A DNA stretch of 64,000 nucleotides from Olivibacter sitiensis DSM 17696 (GTDB lineage: Bacteria; Bacteroidota; Bacteroidia; Sphingobacteriales; Sphingobacteriaceae): NCBI RefSeq assembly GCF_000427965.1, contig NZ_ATZA01000015.1, forward strand, positions 39,167 to 103,166. Direction: 5' to 3'. Each line of letters starts with the position of its first letter. Within the stretch, counting starts at the first letter, position 1. Both the position numbers and the translations under genes were made by a program. The notes beneath the pieces were generated by a model. That model was given only the letters and a program-made list of their open reading frames with translations, ran no database searches and was not told the DNA's origin. Of this stretch, positions 8,330 to 16,460 are shown piece after piece.

Positions 8330-11056
8330 TTATCCTTTTGGTGGGAACTTTTGAAAGCGAAAGTTCAATGAAAGCAAAAAATAACGTGCCAAGCGGTTGC
8401 TGCGGACATCAAATATGTCATTTCCGGATATTTCACGGCTTATGCCCGTGTTCTGGTTAAAGAGATCAAATCCCTGTAGGCGGATAGATGCCATTTCGTT
8501 TTTCAGGAAACTCTTTTCGATGTACACATTCATCAAGGTAGGGTTTACATTGCCTACATTCTCGTAGCCGGTATTGAATTGTTTTGCGAAATCAAGGCTT
8601 AATACCCAGTTGTTCTTGAGATAAGCCTTAGTGCCCGCCCCGAAATTGAAGTTCTGCGCTTCGATGTCGCCTAAGAAGGGAATGCTATAGTTGATCTTGT
8701 CAACATTGTATGATGCTCTCGCATCCGTTTCCAGAAAATCCTCTAATTGGAAGAGCAGTTGCGCACTTTGGCCAAGAACCAGGTTTTTTCCTAAGTTGCG
8801 CACATCGTCCACGAACGAAATATTATGGGTGTAATCCGCATTTCCACTCAGGTTCAGGGTCATCGCACCACCAGAAAGGGGCGAGCTGAAATGATAGTAG
8901 GTTCGTATGTCAAAATAGCCATTTGCATTCAGAAAATTGGTTTCTTGCTGAGTGGAATTTGGTATTCTGAATCGGTTGGACACTACTTTGTCGCTTATAT
9001 GTGTGTAGTTTAGGTTTAGGAAGAAGGAACTGCCACGCTGTATGCTGAAGTTTCTGTACTGCATGCTTACGGTATTGATGAACTCCGCACGTAAATTCGG
9101 ATTTCCCTCCACGATGAATTGGGGATTGCTCATATCACGTATAGGCAGTACCTGCAAAAAGCCTGGTTGGTTATTCTGCCCTTTGTAAATGAGCGATAAA
9201 TTGGAAGAGTTGCTGAGCTGATATTGAAAACGCATGCTCGGCACAAGGTTTACTCGTGTAAGTCGTGTGGAAATGTCTCCTTGAGTGGTGTTTCCGCTCA
9301 GGTCAGTTGGCTGTACGGCAAAGCCGATAATATATTTGGTGTGTTTTCCATCCAAGTGATAGTTCAACCCAAATTGGTTGAGCTGGGATAAATAGGCGTA
9401 ATCGACACTTAGGGAATCGACGTATCTCCTTCTGTTAAAAAGATCGCCCCAATCATAAACCATTCTGTCATTCTCGATATTCATCCGATTGAAGGTGTAT
9501 TGAAAATCCATAAAACTTCGCTCGTTAATCGGTTCGGTATAAGAAATCGTACCCGAAAGGCCTGTCGTATTCGAATTGTTGTTCTGTTGTTGGAAAAGCG
9601 TGTCCGAGCTACGAGGGTTGATAATATAGGAATCATCGATCACATCACTTCTGTCAATGATATCGGTTGTTTTTTTTGAGCCAATATAATCTATTTTGAT
9701 ACTTGCACTGAGGTTTCTTCCCTGTTTGTCAAACTTATGGTTGAATAACACGTCCATTTCCGCATTGGGCGATCTACTGTTATTCTCGGAGTTGTAATTG
9801 CGTAAGGTCCTTACCCAGTTATCGGTTATGATACTGTTGCTGTTGCTAGAAGCGTTGTTGCTTGTGTGGGAAAGGGTAGGGGTTATTTTTAGGTAATTCA
9901 TGGAATCGATATCCATTTCCATATTCCAAGACAGTTTATGTCTTTTTTGGCTGCTATTTGCCTTTACTTCGTCTAAGGAAAGTATTTTCCTATTTAGTTG
10001 GTAATAGCTTTCAACGCTGGTTTCGCTCTCGGTGTGATTGTCCCGCTGCACGTACGTATAGCCTCCATAGATGGTGAATTTTCCTATTTCGTCCCGAAAA
10101 TTAACCCCGGCGGAGTAGGAACTGTTAAAGCCATCCCCGGCATCGATCATGGAGTTGATATCAGGATTGGTTCTTGTCCCTGCTCCACTTACGTCTCCGA
10201 AACTGAATAGACTCGTATTGGTGTTATTGGTGGATGCGAGTATGGATAACTGTTTGCTGTCGTTAAACTTGTTGGCAGAAAAGCTTCCCAAGTGCCGATT
10301 TTGCGTTCCTCCGGATGCCGTTGCTTGTCCAAACATCCCCCTATTTTTGTCTTTTTTCAGGATAATATTGATGACCTTTTCTGGTTCCCCTATCTTAATA
10401 CCGGTTATATTGGCCTGATCTCCATAATCATCTATGACCTGGATGCTCTCAACTAAATAAGCGGGCAAATTACGTGTGGCCGTAATGACATCTCCACCAA
10501 AGAAGTCCTTTCCGTTCACGCGTGCCCTTGTCACCGATTGCCCTTGTGCGGAAATATTGCCATTTCTGCTCACCTGAAACCCCGGCATTTGTTTTAGCAT
10601 TTCTTCCACTAACGCATCATCCCTCACTTTGTAAGCATTAGCGTTATACTGTATGGTATCGGGTTTTATCAGCATTGGTACCACTCCATATACAACCACC
10701 TCTTGCAATTCACTGGGTTGCTCTTTTAGGTTGACGGTGACCAACTCGGTGATAGGTAAGAGGATGTCTGAGACGTATGTGCGCTCATAAATTTGAAAAC
10801 CAATTAGTGAAAAGGTGAGCTTGAAATTGGTCGAGGCCACTTTGCCGAAAAGGAAGCGGCCATGTTCATTGGTAGAAGACATCATGGTATCGCTTTCGGC
10901 ATAGAGACGTACGGTGACGCCAACTAGAGGTGTACCCGATGAATCTTGAACTACTCCTCTCACTTCCCGTGACGTAATTTGGGACTTGAGCGTCGTAGCT
11001 TGTAAACAAATTATTAAGCAGATCAGATATCTTCCCATAAAATCTTGCTCATTCAT
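8330..11056 (-). CDS. TonB-dependent-receptor-like outer-membrane barrel
   Basis: Outer-membrane protein of 908 residues. After a signal sequence (about residues 7-26) comes a carboxypeptidase-regulatory-like domain (SREVRGVVQDSSGTPLVGVT, about 28-47). A plug-like segment follows (YKVRDDALVEEMLKQMPGFQ, then VRVNGKDFFGGD-like) and a long C-terminal barrel. The layout matches the Bacteroidota outer-membrane beta-barrel family (OMP_b-brl type) rather than classic SusC. No substrate can be inferred from its neighbours. An alternative start is the Met at residue 7. The upstream 265 bases hold no gene before the tRNA. Confidence 0.85.
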   Translation of the reverse strand: MNEQDFMGRYLICLIICLQATTLKSQITSREVRGVVQDSSGTPLVGVTVRLYAESDTMMSSTNEHGRFLFGKVASTNFKLTFSLIGFQIYERTYVSDILLPITELVTVNLKEQPSELQEVVVYGVVPMLIKPDTIQYNANAYKVRDDALVEEMLKQMPGFQVSRNGNISAQGQSVTRARVNGKDFFGGDVITATRNLPAYLVESIQVIDDYGDQANITGIKIGEPEKVINIILKKDKNRGMFGQATASGGTQNRHLGSFSANKFNDSKQLSILASTNNTNTSLFSFGDVSGAGTRTNPDINSMIDAGDGFNSSYSAGVNFRDEIGKFTIYGGYTYVQRDNHTESETSVESYYQLNRKILSLDEVKANSSQKRHKLSWNMEMDIDSMNYLKITPTLSHTSNNASSNSNSIITDNWVRTLRNYNSENNSRSPNAEMDVLFNHKFDKQGRNLSASIKIDYIGSKKTTDIIDRSDVIDDSYIINPRSSDTLFQQQNNNSNTTGLSGTISYTEPINERSFMDFQYTFNRMNIENDRMVYDWGDLFNRRRYVDSLSVDYAYLSQLNQFGLNYHLDGKHTKYIIGFAVQPTDLSGNTTQGDISTRLTRVNLVPSMRFQYQLSNSSNLSLIYKGQNNQPGFLQVLPIRDMSNPQFIVEGNPNLRAEFINTVSMQYRNFSIQRGSSFFLNLNYTHISDKVVSNRFRIPNSTQQETNFLNANGYFDIRTYYHFSSPLSGGAMTLNLSGNADYTHNISFVDDVRNLGKNLVLGQSAQLLFQLEDFLETDARASYNVDKINYSIPFLGDIEAQNFNFGAGTKAYLKNNWVLSLDFAKQFNTGYENVGNVNPTLMNVYIEKSFLKNEMASIRLQGFDLFNQNTGISREISGNDIFDVRSNRLARYFLLSLNFRFQKFPPKG

Positions 11057-11275
11057 CTTAATCCTGCCTTAATGCTATCAAAAATTAATGACAGAGATAT
11101 AATTGAATAACGAAATATAACAATAATATATATAGGGAGACAAAAAAAGTGTAATTTGAATTCTATCAATAGGATATTGCCCGTGGAGAAGATTTCTCTC
11201 CAAAATTCAACTAAGTGGTTGAAAAAAATAATTTGAACATTTACAATATATTACGCCTGTCGAGATGAAAAAATA

Positions 11276-11305
11276 TTGACAAGCGCAATTATAAGGCTAT
11301 ATTTG
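11276..11305 (+). promoter_or_regulatory. Bacteroidota-type promoter of tRNA-Glu
   Basis: TTG at 11276-11278 and TATATTTG at 11298-11305 are separated by 19 bases. This fits the -33 TTG / -7 TAnnTTTG promoter of Bacteroidota. The tRNA begins 17 bases after the -7 element. Confidence 0.8.
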
Positions 11306-11321
11306 CACCACCATTAGAAAT

Positions 11322-11393
11322 GGCCCGTTCGTCTAGGGGTTAGGACGCAAGATTTTCATTCTTGAAACAGGGGTTCGATTCCCCTACGGGCTA
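11322..11393 (+). tRNA. tRNA-Glu (anticodon TTC)
   Basis: Cloverleaf of 72 bases. The acceptor arm GGCCCGT pairs with ACGGGCT with one G-U. The anticodon stem CAAGA/TCTTG encloses loop TTTTCAT, giving anticodon TTC (Glu). The T arm is AGGGG-TTCGATT-CCCCT. CCA is not encoded. The gene for a tyrosine integrase lies 250 bases downstream in the same direction, so the 3' part of this tRNA is the likely attachment site of the island that follows. Confidence 0.95.
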
Positions 11394-11417
11394 CACACTT
11401 AAAAGTCAAAACATACT

Positions 11418-11455
11418 AAAACGCTGTAAATTAAATGTTTACAGCGTTTTTTGTT
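11418..11455 (+). terminator. Rho-independent terminator after tRNA-Glu
   Basis: AAACGCTGTAAA and TTTACAGCGTTT pair perfectly around a loop of about seven bases and are followed by a T-rich run. It ends the tRNA transcript 25 bases after the gene and lies within the presumed left arm of the integrated element. Confidence 0.85.
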
Positions 11456-11509
11456 TTATCGGTATCTACAAATCTTTCAATTTTTCCCTATAAAAAAGTG
11501 AGTCATTCG

Positions 11510-11543
11510 GTGAGTCATTTTTTAAATCTATGCTACTCACTGA
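11510..11543. repeat. Island arm motif, left copy (GTGAGTCA-N16-TACTCACTGA)
   Basis: GTGAGTCA at 11510-11517 and TACTCACTGA at 11534-11543 are separated by 16 bases and are imperfect inverted repeats. The same two words with the same 16-base spacing occur at 29954-29987. A further GTGAGTCA lies at 11498-11505. The position between the tRNA attachment region and the integrase gene suggests an integrase or excisionase binding site (inference). Confidence 0.6.
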
Positions 11544-11642
11544 AAAGGTTTTAACTCGCTGTTTCACAACTTGTTTAAAAACTGGACATCTTGATTTCGT
11601 TCTGCTGCAAGGCTAAGTTTGTTTCACTTAAATGATACTATC

Positions 11643-12860
11643 ATGAGTACAAATTATTCCTTGCTCTTCTACCTGAAGAAACCAAAAAATTACGTAAGCG
11701 GCCCAAAGCCGATCTATCTGCGTATAACCGTGGATGGAATACCGAAAGAGGTATCCACCGGACGGGAGTGCGATCCCACAAAGTGGATATCAAAGGCCAA
11801 TCGTGCCAAGGGAACTAAAGAAGACGTTAAAACACTGAACGCTTATCTGGACACCCTCGAACACAAGGTAGCGGATACCCATCTCCAAATGACCAAACGT
11901 GGCGAGGAAATAACCGCGGAATCCATTAAAATGAAATATCTCGGAAGGGATATCCCGCGAAAAACATTGCTGACTGTTTTTCTTGAACACAACGAGCAGA
12001 TGAAAGCACTATTAGGAAAAGGTTTTAAGCCCAATACACTCAAGGGATACAACACTTCCCTTTCCCATATCGAACGGTATCTGAACGAAAGCCTTAACCT
12101 AAAGGATATTGAGGTACGAAAGATGGATCATGGTTTTGTTGCCGGTTATGAATTTTTCCTCCGCTCGGCACTCGGCTGCTCGGAAGTCTCCGCCGCCAAG
12201 TACATCAAGCACCTGCGGAAGATCGTCAAACTTTGCTTAGCACATAAATGGATTACAGAAGATCCTTTTGCATTCTATAAGAATTCTGCCAAAGCGAAAG
12301 AAAAAGAATTTTTGACCGAGGACGAGCTGGAACGTATCGAACGCAAGCTGTTCACTATTCCCAGATTGGCACATGTGCGTGACATCTTTGTGTTCTGCTG
12401 CTACACGGGGCTATCCTACGCCGATGTCAAAAAACTTTCTGATGATGATATCGGACGAGGTTTCGGAGGAAAGCTCTGGATATTCACCAACCGGGAGAAA
12501 ACAGAGACCGCATCGAACATTCCCATATTGCCAAAGGCACTGGAAATCCTTTCACGCTACAGTGATTATCCACCCCCTGTTTCCAAAGGTAAACTTCTTC
12601 CAGTCCTCAGTAACCAAAAGATGAACAGTTACCTCAAGGAAATCGCAGACCTATGTGGTATTACCAAGAAACTGACCTTCCACATGGCGCGGCATACATT
12701 TGCCACCACGGTGACATTGGCCAACGACGTGCCCATCGAAACGGTATCCAAGATGTTGGGGCATACCAATATCAAGACCAGCCAACATTATGCCAAGCTG
12801 CTGGACACACGGATCGGCAGCGATATGCTAACTTTACAGAGGAAATTGGCAGGAACTTAA
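11643..12860 (+). CDS. Tyrosine site-specific integrase (IntDOT-like)
   Basis: Integrase of the island, 405 residues from the ATG at 11643. An in-frame TTG eight codons earlier is unlikely. Parts in order: an arm-binding domain typical of Bacteroidota integrases (residues 1-90), a SAM-like core-binding domain (about 100-200), and the catalytic domain. Visible catalytic residues are His347 and Arg350 (HMARHTF), His374 (LGHTNIKTS) and Tyr383 (QHYAK). The first catalytic Arg is replaced by Ser258 in TGLSYADV, the substitution described for IntDOT of CTnDOT. It follows the tRNA-Glu and most likely recombines within its 3' end. Confidence 0.92.
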   Translation: MSTNYSLLFYLKKPKNYVSGPKPIYLRITVDGIPKEVSTGRECDPTKWISKANRAKGTKEDVKTLNAYLDTLEHKVADTHLQMTKRGEEITAESIKMKYLGRDIPRKTLLTVFLEHNEQMKALLGKGFKPNTLKGYNTSLSHIERYLNESLNLKDIEVRKMDHGFVAGYEFFLRSALGCSEVSAAKYIKHLRKIVKLCLAHKWITEDPFAFYKNSAKAKEKEFLTEDELERIERKLFTIPRLAHVRDIFVFCCYTGLSYADVKKLSDDDIGRGFGGKLWIFTNREKTETASNIPILPKALEILSRYSDYPPPVSKGKLLPVLSNQKMNSYLKEIADLCGITKKLTFHMARHTFATTVTLANDVPIETVSKMLGHTNIKTSQHYAKLLDTRIGSDMLTLQRKLAGT

Positions 12861-12874
12861 TTTGCCTATGTCTC

Positions 12875-12913
12875 ATATCCGATTGGGGACTTGAAATGTC
12901 CCCAATCGGATAT
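12875..12913. repeat. Perfect 15-bp inverted repeat between integrase and Rpn gene
   Basis: ATATCCGATTGGGGA (12875-12889) and TCCCCAATCGGATAT (12899-12913) pair perfectly around a nine-base loop. No T run follows, so it is not a classical terminator, though it may stabilise the 3' end of the integrase message or block read-through. Confidence 0.7.
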
Positions 12914-12954
12914 AAGAAACATTACATAAATTCAAAATACATTATATTTGAATC

Positions 12955-13827
12955 ATGGCCAAAACAGCACAACCAACAATAGGTACTTATATCGACCCAT
13001 TAACCGATTTTGCATTTAAAAAGCTCTTCGGGAGCGAACCTAACAAGGACTTGCTGATTGACTTCCTCAACGGCGTATTCCGTGGACGGAAACACATCGT
13101 GGATCTGGTTTACAACAAAAACGAACATCCGGGCGAAACGGTAAACGAGGGCGGTGCCATATTCGACCTTACCTGTACAGGAAACGATGGGGAGCAATTC
13201 ATCATCGAAGTACAAAGGGGAAAACAGGGGAACTTCAAGCAACGTGCAATTTTCTACACCAGCCGCTTGATTACCGAACAGGCTCCAAAGGGAAAACGTT
13301 CCGAATGGGCGTATAATGTGAAAGAAGTGTATCTCATCGCGCTCTTGGAAGATTTTTCCTTGGATGCGGGTAATGAGCAAGAGTTTCTGCATGATATTTG
13401 CCTAAGTAACAGGGAGACAGGTAAAGTTTTTTACGAAGGGCTGGGGTATATATTCATTGAATTGATTAAATTTGTAAAAACGGAAGCGGAACTGGATACC
13501 GACCTTGACAAATGGCTCTATGTTTTGAAGAACATGAGTAGCATGGATAAGATTCCGGTATATCTGCGCAAACCGATTTTTGAAAAACTGTTTAATATTG
13601 CTGAATACAGCAATCTGACAAAGGAGGAAAAGACCATGTACGATACAAGTCTGAAACGCAAATGGGACAACAAAGCTGTGTTGGACTATGCAGTAAATGA
13701 GGCCGCAAAGGAGGCCAAACAAGAAGAAAAAATGGAAATTGCCCGTGAAATGAAAAAGGACGGCATTTCCGTTGAGCAGATTGCCAAATTTACCAAGCTG
13801 TCCATCGAGAAAATCGAAAAGCTTTAA
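12955..13827 (+). CDS. Rpn-family PD-(D/E)XK nuclease / putative transposase
   Basis: Protein of 290 residues of the recombination-promoting nuclease (Rpn/YhgA-like) family. The N-terminal signature YIDPLTDFAFKKLFGSEPNK is at about residues 11-30. The nuclease core shows FDLTCTGNDGEQFIIEVQRG (about 63-82), in which the Asp and the ExQ stand for the PD-(D/E)XK metal site. The C-terminal part is Lys/Glu-rich and ends in a short helix-turn-helix-like repeat (GISVEQIAKFTKLSIEKIEKL). These proteins occur in many copies in Bacteroidota and are linked to DNA mobility or phage defence. TATATTTG at 12943-12950 lies only four bases before the ATG. Confidence 0.88.
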   Translation: MAKTAQPTIGTYIDPLTDFAFKKLFGSEPNKDLLIDFLNGVFRGRKHIVDLVYNKNEHPGETVNEGGAIFDLTCTGNDGEQFIIEVQRGKQGNFKQRAIFYTSRLITEQAPKGKRSEWAYNVKEVYLIALLEDFSLDAGNEQEFLHDICLSNRETGKVFYEGLGYIFIELIKFVKTEAELDTDLDKWLYVLKNMSSMDKIPVYLRKPIFEKLFNIAEYSNLTKEEKTMYDTSLKRKWDNKAVLDYAVNEAAKEAKQEEKMEIAREMKKDGISVEQIAKFTKLSIEKIEKL

Positions 13828-13851
13828 CAGAACGCTCACCATTCATAGAGT

Positions 13852-13882
13852 AAGCCATCCCCAAAACGGACGGCTTTTTTTG
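13852..13882 (+). terminator. Terminator after the Rpn gene
   Basis: AAGCCATCC pairs with GGACGGCTT (one A-C mismatch) around CCAAAAC and is followed by a run of T. It lies 25 bases after the Rpn stop codon. Confidence 0.7.
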
Positions 13883-13915
13883 TACCCCTCGCGTACACAC
13901 GACCAACATTTCGCT

Positions 13916-13956
13916 ATCGGCTCACTATTGGTTCTTATTGGCTCGTATCGGTTCAT
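13916..13956. repeat. Four head-to-tail 10-11-bp repeats (iteron-like)
   Basis: ATCGGCTCACT, ATTGGTTCTT, ATTGGCTCGT and ATCGGTTCAT follow each other without gaps (consensus ATYGGYTCNT). The 10-base period places each unit on the same face of the helix. The array lies in a gene-free stretch of the island between the Rpn terminator and a decayed regulator. Function unknown; iteron-like protein binding is a guess. Confidence 0.55.
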
Positions 13957-14038
13957 TTCAGTAGCCTTGTTTTTAAATCTGCACACACCAAGGCATTTTC
14001 ACCGCTTAGGCCACCGAACGCAAGGCGGGGGAATTGGG

Positions 14039-14257
14039 TCAAGGGCGCCGGAGGGCAAGGCCTATGGAGCGTATCCGCGAGAAGCGCATCAGCTTCCTGC
14101 GGCTGGCGTGGAAATGGCCATGCGGGTTGCCGCAATCGTGGTGGTAGAACAATGCCGCCACTAACCCGACGTGCGTGGGCAGCAACCGCCCGTCATCTCC
14201 TATCCGCTCAAAGAACGCGCTGAACGCGTGCTTGGGTATTTCCATCCGTTCAGCCAT
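14039..14257 (-). pseudogene. Truncated mobile-element transcriptional regulator (left copy)
   Basis: The first 60 or so residues (MAERMEIPKHAFSAFFERIG, then LLPTHVGLVAALFYHHDC and SRRKLMRFSRIRSI) match the start of a regulator found in Bacteroidota integrative elements next to a MerR/excisionase-like helix-turn-helix gene. After RSI the reading frame runs into unrelated residues and stops, so the wing and C-terminal half are missing. The helix-turn-helix remnant lies just upstream on the same strand. A second, even shorter copy is at 30053-30174. Confidence 0.7.
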
Positions 14258-14492
14258 TGCCGTTACCTCCCTCCATCATTTTCCTGATGTCCTCCCTGCG
14301 GTAGTACATGCTGCCGCCCAACTTGCGATACGGCAGATACGGAGGCTTTGCAACATACCGGGCGATATGCCCAGCAGCCTGCGCACCTCTGCGCTTTTTA
14401 ACCACTCCCTGCCAAGATTGTCTTTTTCCCTGTTCCCAATGATTTGCTTGAACTCCCCCAGCATTTCCCGCTTGAACTGCCGGAGGTCTTCC
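14124..14492. repeat. Island repeat, left copy (369 bp)
   Basis: Closely similar over its whole length to 30053-30431, in the same orientation. It carries the 5' part of a regulator and a helix-turn-helix gene. The left copy is ten bases shorter because of a deletion near 14340 that breaks the helix-turn-helix gene. Confidence 0.85.
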
Positions 14493-14515
14493 CGTGTGAC
14501 GATGTCTATTTCCAT
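14276..14515 (-). pseudogene. Frameshifted helix-turn-helix (excisionase-like) gene, left copy
   Basis: Starting at the ATG of 14515 (MEIDIVTREDLRQFKREMLG) the protein follows the MerR/excisionase-type helix-turn-helix with EWLKSAEVRRLLGISPGMLQ. Compared with the copy at 30179-30431, ten bases are missing near 14340. The normal end of the domain (LPYRKVGGSMYYRREDI in the other copy) is therefore read in another frame as ICRIASWAAACTT. The DNA-binding fold is lost, so the gene is probably dead. Confidence 0.75.
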
Positions 14516-14709
14516 ATTCCCATTGTTATGTTCCCATATCCGTATATCCCGATAGCGGGGTATTGATTTGCGCCGTTTACACGGCATGTGGTATATAGAC
14601 TTTCCAAAAGGGAAGTTTGTCAACGACATCAGAAAGAACACAGGCAAGGGTGGATAGATGCCCTGAGTTGTTTTATTTCTGTTTAAAATTCCGTATACAT
14701 TGATAAGTC

Positions 14710-14928
14710 ATGCAAGAACCCATGAAGAAAAGGAAGATGGCAATGGTTGCCAACCAAGTAAAAATAGAGGGAGAAGACCTACTGGACATCCAGCTTTGGT
14801 TAGACCGTCCAGCTTCTGAACGGATAGCCGAAGTGACACGTCTGCGCAGGGCATACTACAGTTGGTTGCTCGGAACCTATCCCAAATACATGGAAAAAAC
14901 AGTTAACCAGCGGAACCATGATGTTTGA
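14710..14928 (+). CDS. Small protein partnered with a nucleotidyltransferase gene
   Basis: Protein of 72 residues, highly charged, with DLLDIQLWLDRPASERIAEV (about 25-44) followed by RRAYYSWLLGTYP. It overlaps the ATG of the next reading frame, a nucleotidyltransferase N terminus, by 11 bases. In Bacteroidota such small proteins commonly sit in front of a nucleotidyltransferase, as in two-gene modules that resemble toxin-antitoxin pairs (family knowledge, from memory). Here the partner is truncated, so this gene is probably an orphan. Confidence 0.6.
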   Translation: MQEPMKKRKMAMVANQVKIEGEDLLDIQLWLDRPASERIAEVTRLRRAYYSWLLGTYPKYMEKTVNQRNHDV

Positions 14929-15025
14929 ACAGGATTTTATCGATTTCATCCAACTTCTGAACGAGCATCAAGTAAAGTACATGGTGGTCTGTGCGTATAC
15001 CCTTTCCGTACATGGCAGGGCATAA
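14918..15025 (+). pseudogene. N-terminal fragment of a nucleotidyltransferase
   Basis: Two adjacent ATG codons (14918, 14921) open a frame reading MMFEQDFIDFIQLLNEHQVK, then YMVVCAYTLSVHGRA and a stop. This is the usual start of a Bacteroidota nucleotidyltransferase (DUF6036-like), in which VVGGYAxxxHG normally continues into the catalytic Asp-containing strand. The catalytic part is gone, and the DNA continues directly into another gene fragment. A deletion that joined two genes explains this. Confidence 0.65.
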
Positions 15026-15441
15026 ACATCCAGTACAAATACCGAAGCGGTACGGAGGAGGTGCAGGGCCAGTCCATCAGGTACTGCATGCTCCACCAAT
15101 ACTACCCCGTGGCCACCATAGTGGTGTACACGGGAAGCAAGGGACAGGGCAGGCCATCCGAGTACAGCACCAAGGTACTGGACACGAGCATCCATTTCCA
15201 GTACCGCAGCTACCACATCTTCGACCATGGAGAGGGGGAACTACTGGCCATGGACAATATCTTTGCGCTGATAGTGGTTACCTGTCAAAAGGCGTTGCTG
15301 GAGGGCAAGGCGCCAGAGGAAGAACTTGGCGAAGACAGGAGCACCATAGCACGGGCGCTGCTATCGCACGGCAGGTACGACAACGGCCGCATTATCAGCT
15401 TCTTGGTGTTCCTAAAAAACTTTATCTATGGAGTTGTTTAA
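15019..15441 (+). pseudogene. C-terminal fragment of an Rpn/YadD-like protein, cut by IS5-family element
   Basis: The open frame reads GINIQYKYRSG, then YPVATIVVYTGSKGQGRPSE, SYHIFDHGEGELLAMDN, LIVVTCQKALLEGK and ISFLVFLKNFI. This resembles the middle and end of transposase/nuclease-like Rpn relatives in Bacteroidota. The N-terminal nuclease core is absent, having been fused to the nucleotidyltransferase stub, and the frame runs into the left inverted repeat of the IS, where it meets a stop. Assignment by recollection of family sequence, moderate certainty. Confidence 0.5.
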
Positions 15442-16348
15442 ACTTTTCATTGTAAAAGAAGATTCCCAATAAAATTTCCAGTTTTGTGGTGCTAAATCAT
15501 AAAACACGGAATCAAATTGGGAATCATCGATAAAGATACGATAATGGAACATATTTTACCACATCATAGCAAGGGTAAGCGGGGCTTCCAACCCCGGATA
15601 TGCCTTGCTGAGGTGATACAGGCAATATTTTACCGGCTGAAGACAGGGTGTCAGTGGCGGGAGCTTCCGGTGGGGCACTTCCTTTCACAAGGTTCCTGCT
15701 GGCAGCATGTTTACTATTATTTCAACAAATGGAGCGGGGATGGTTCCTGGCAATCGGTTTGGGTGAACCTGCTGAAGCGTTACCGTGAGTGCCTTGACCT
15801 TTCCCCGGCCCAACTGGACGGTAGCCATACCCCGGCCAAGAGCGGTGGGGAGGCCTTTGGTTACCAAGGGCGCAAATCGGCCAAGACGAGCAATTCGCTG
15901 TTCCTTTGCGACAACTCTGGACAGATGCTGTCCATGGGAGTTCCACAGGAAGGCCAGCACCATGACCTTTATCGGATAAAAGAACTTTTCGGGGCCATGT
16001 GTGACCTGCTGGAAGAGGCCGGGATCAGCATGAAGGGTGTGTTTATGAATGCAGACCCGGGTTTCGACGGAGATGAACTGCGCCAGTATTGTTCGGAATC
16101 GGAAATCGAGGCGAACATCAAGGCAAACCCAAGGAAAGGTGAGGCCGAAGCCACCGAATACCGCTACTTCGATGAGCAACTCTACAAACGGCGCACGGTA
16201 ATCGAACACGCAAACGCATGGCTGGATAGCTTCAAGGCCCTGCTGATTAGATATGAAACCACCGCGCGGAACTGGATGTCAATGCATTGGATAGCTTTCA
16301 GTGCGCTGTTCCTAAGGAGGGTAAAAAGAATGGGAAAAGTTTAAACAA
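15434..16348 (+). mobile_element. IS5-family insertion sequence (915 bp)
   Basis: A 15-bp perfect terminal inverted repeat (TTGTTTAAACTTTTC) occupies 15434-15448 and, inverted, 16334-16348. One transposase gene fills the interior. If the true ends are one base further in, AGT flanks both sides as a possible 3-bp target duplication. The element lies in already damaged DNA. Confidence 0.88.
15517..16344 (+). CDS. IS5-family DDE transposase
   Basis: Transposase of 275 residues. The N-terminal DUF4096-like part has FQPRICLAEVIQAIFYRLKT and GCQWRELP. DDE residues are visible as LDGSHT, NADPGFD and the C-terminal VIEHANAWLDSF. It is full length for the IS5 family (IS427-like), and the stop codon lies inside the right inverted repeat. 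Both ends and the gene are intact, so the copy may be functional. Confidence 0.92.
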   Translation: MGIIDKDTIMEHILPHHSKGKRGFQPRICLAEVIQAIFYRLKTGCQWRELPVGHFLSQGSCWQHVYYYFNKWSGDGSWQSVWVNLLKRYRECLDLSPAQLDGSHTPAKSGGEAFGYQGRKSAKTSNSLFLCDNSGQMLSMGVPQEGQHHDLYRIKELFGAMCDLLEEAGISMKGVFMNADPGFDGDELRQYCSESEIEANIKANPRKGEAEATEYRYFDEQLYKRRTVIEHANAWLDSFKALLIRYETTARNWMSMHWIAFSALFLRRVKRMGKV

Positions 16349-16460
16349 GTTCCTTGGTTTAGTGTTAAAGTTGTCCAACAAAGCGGGAGTATCACATTGG
16401 GTTCCAGTTTCCAAAGGGGGTACAATGCAGCAGATCTCCGTTTCATCTTGAAATAGTGAG

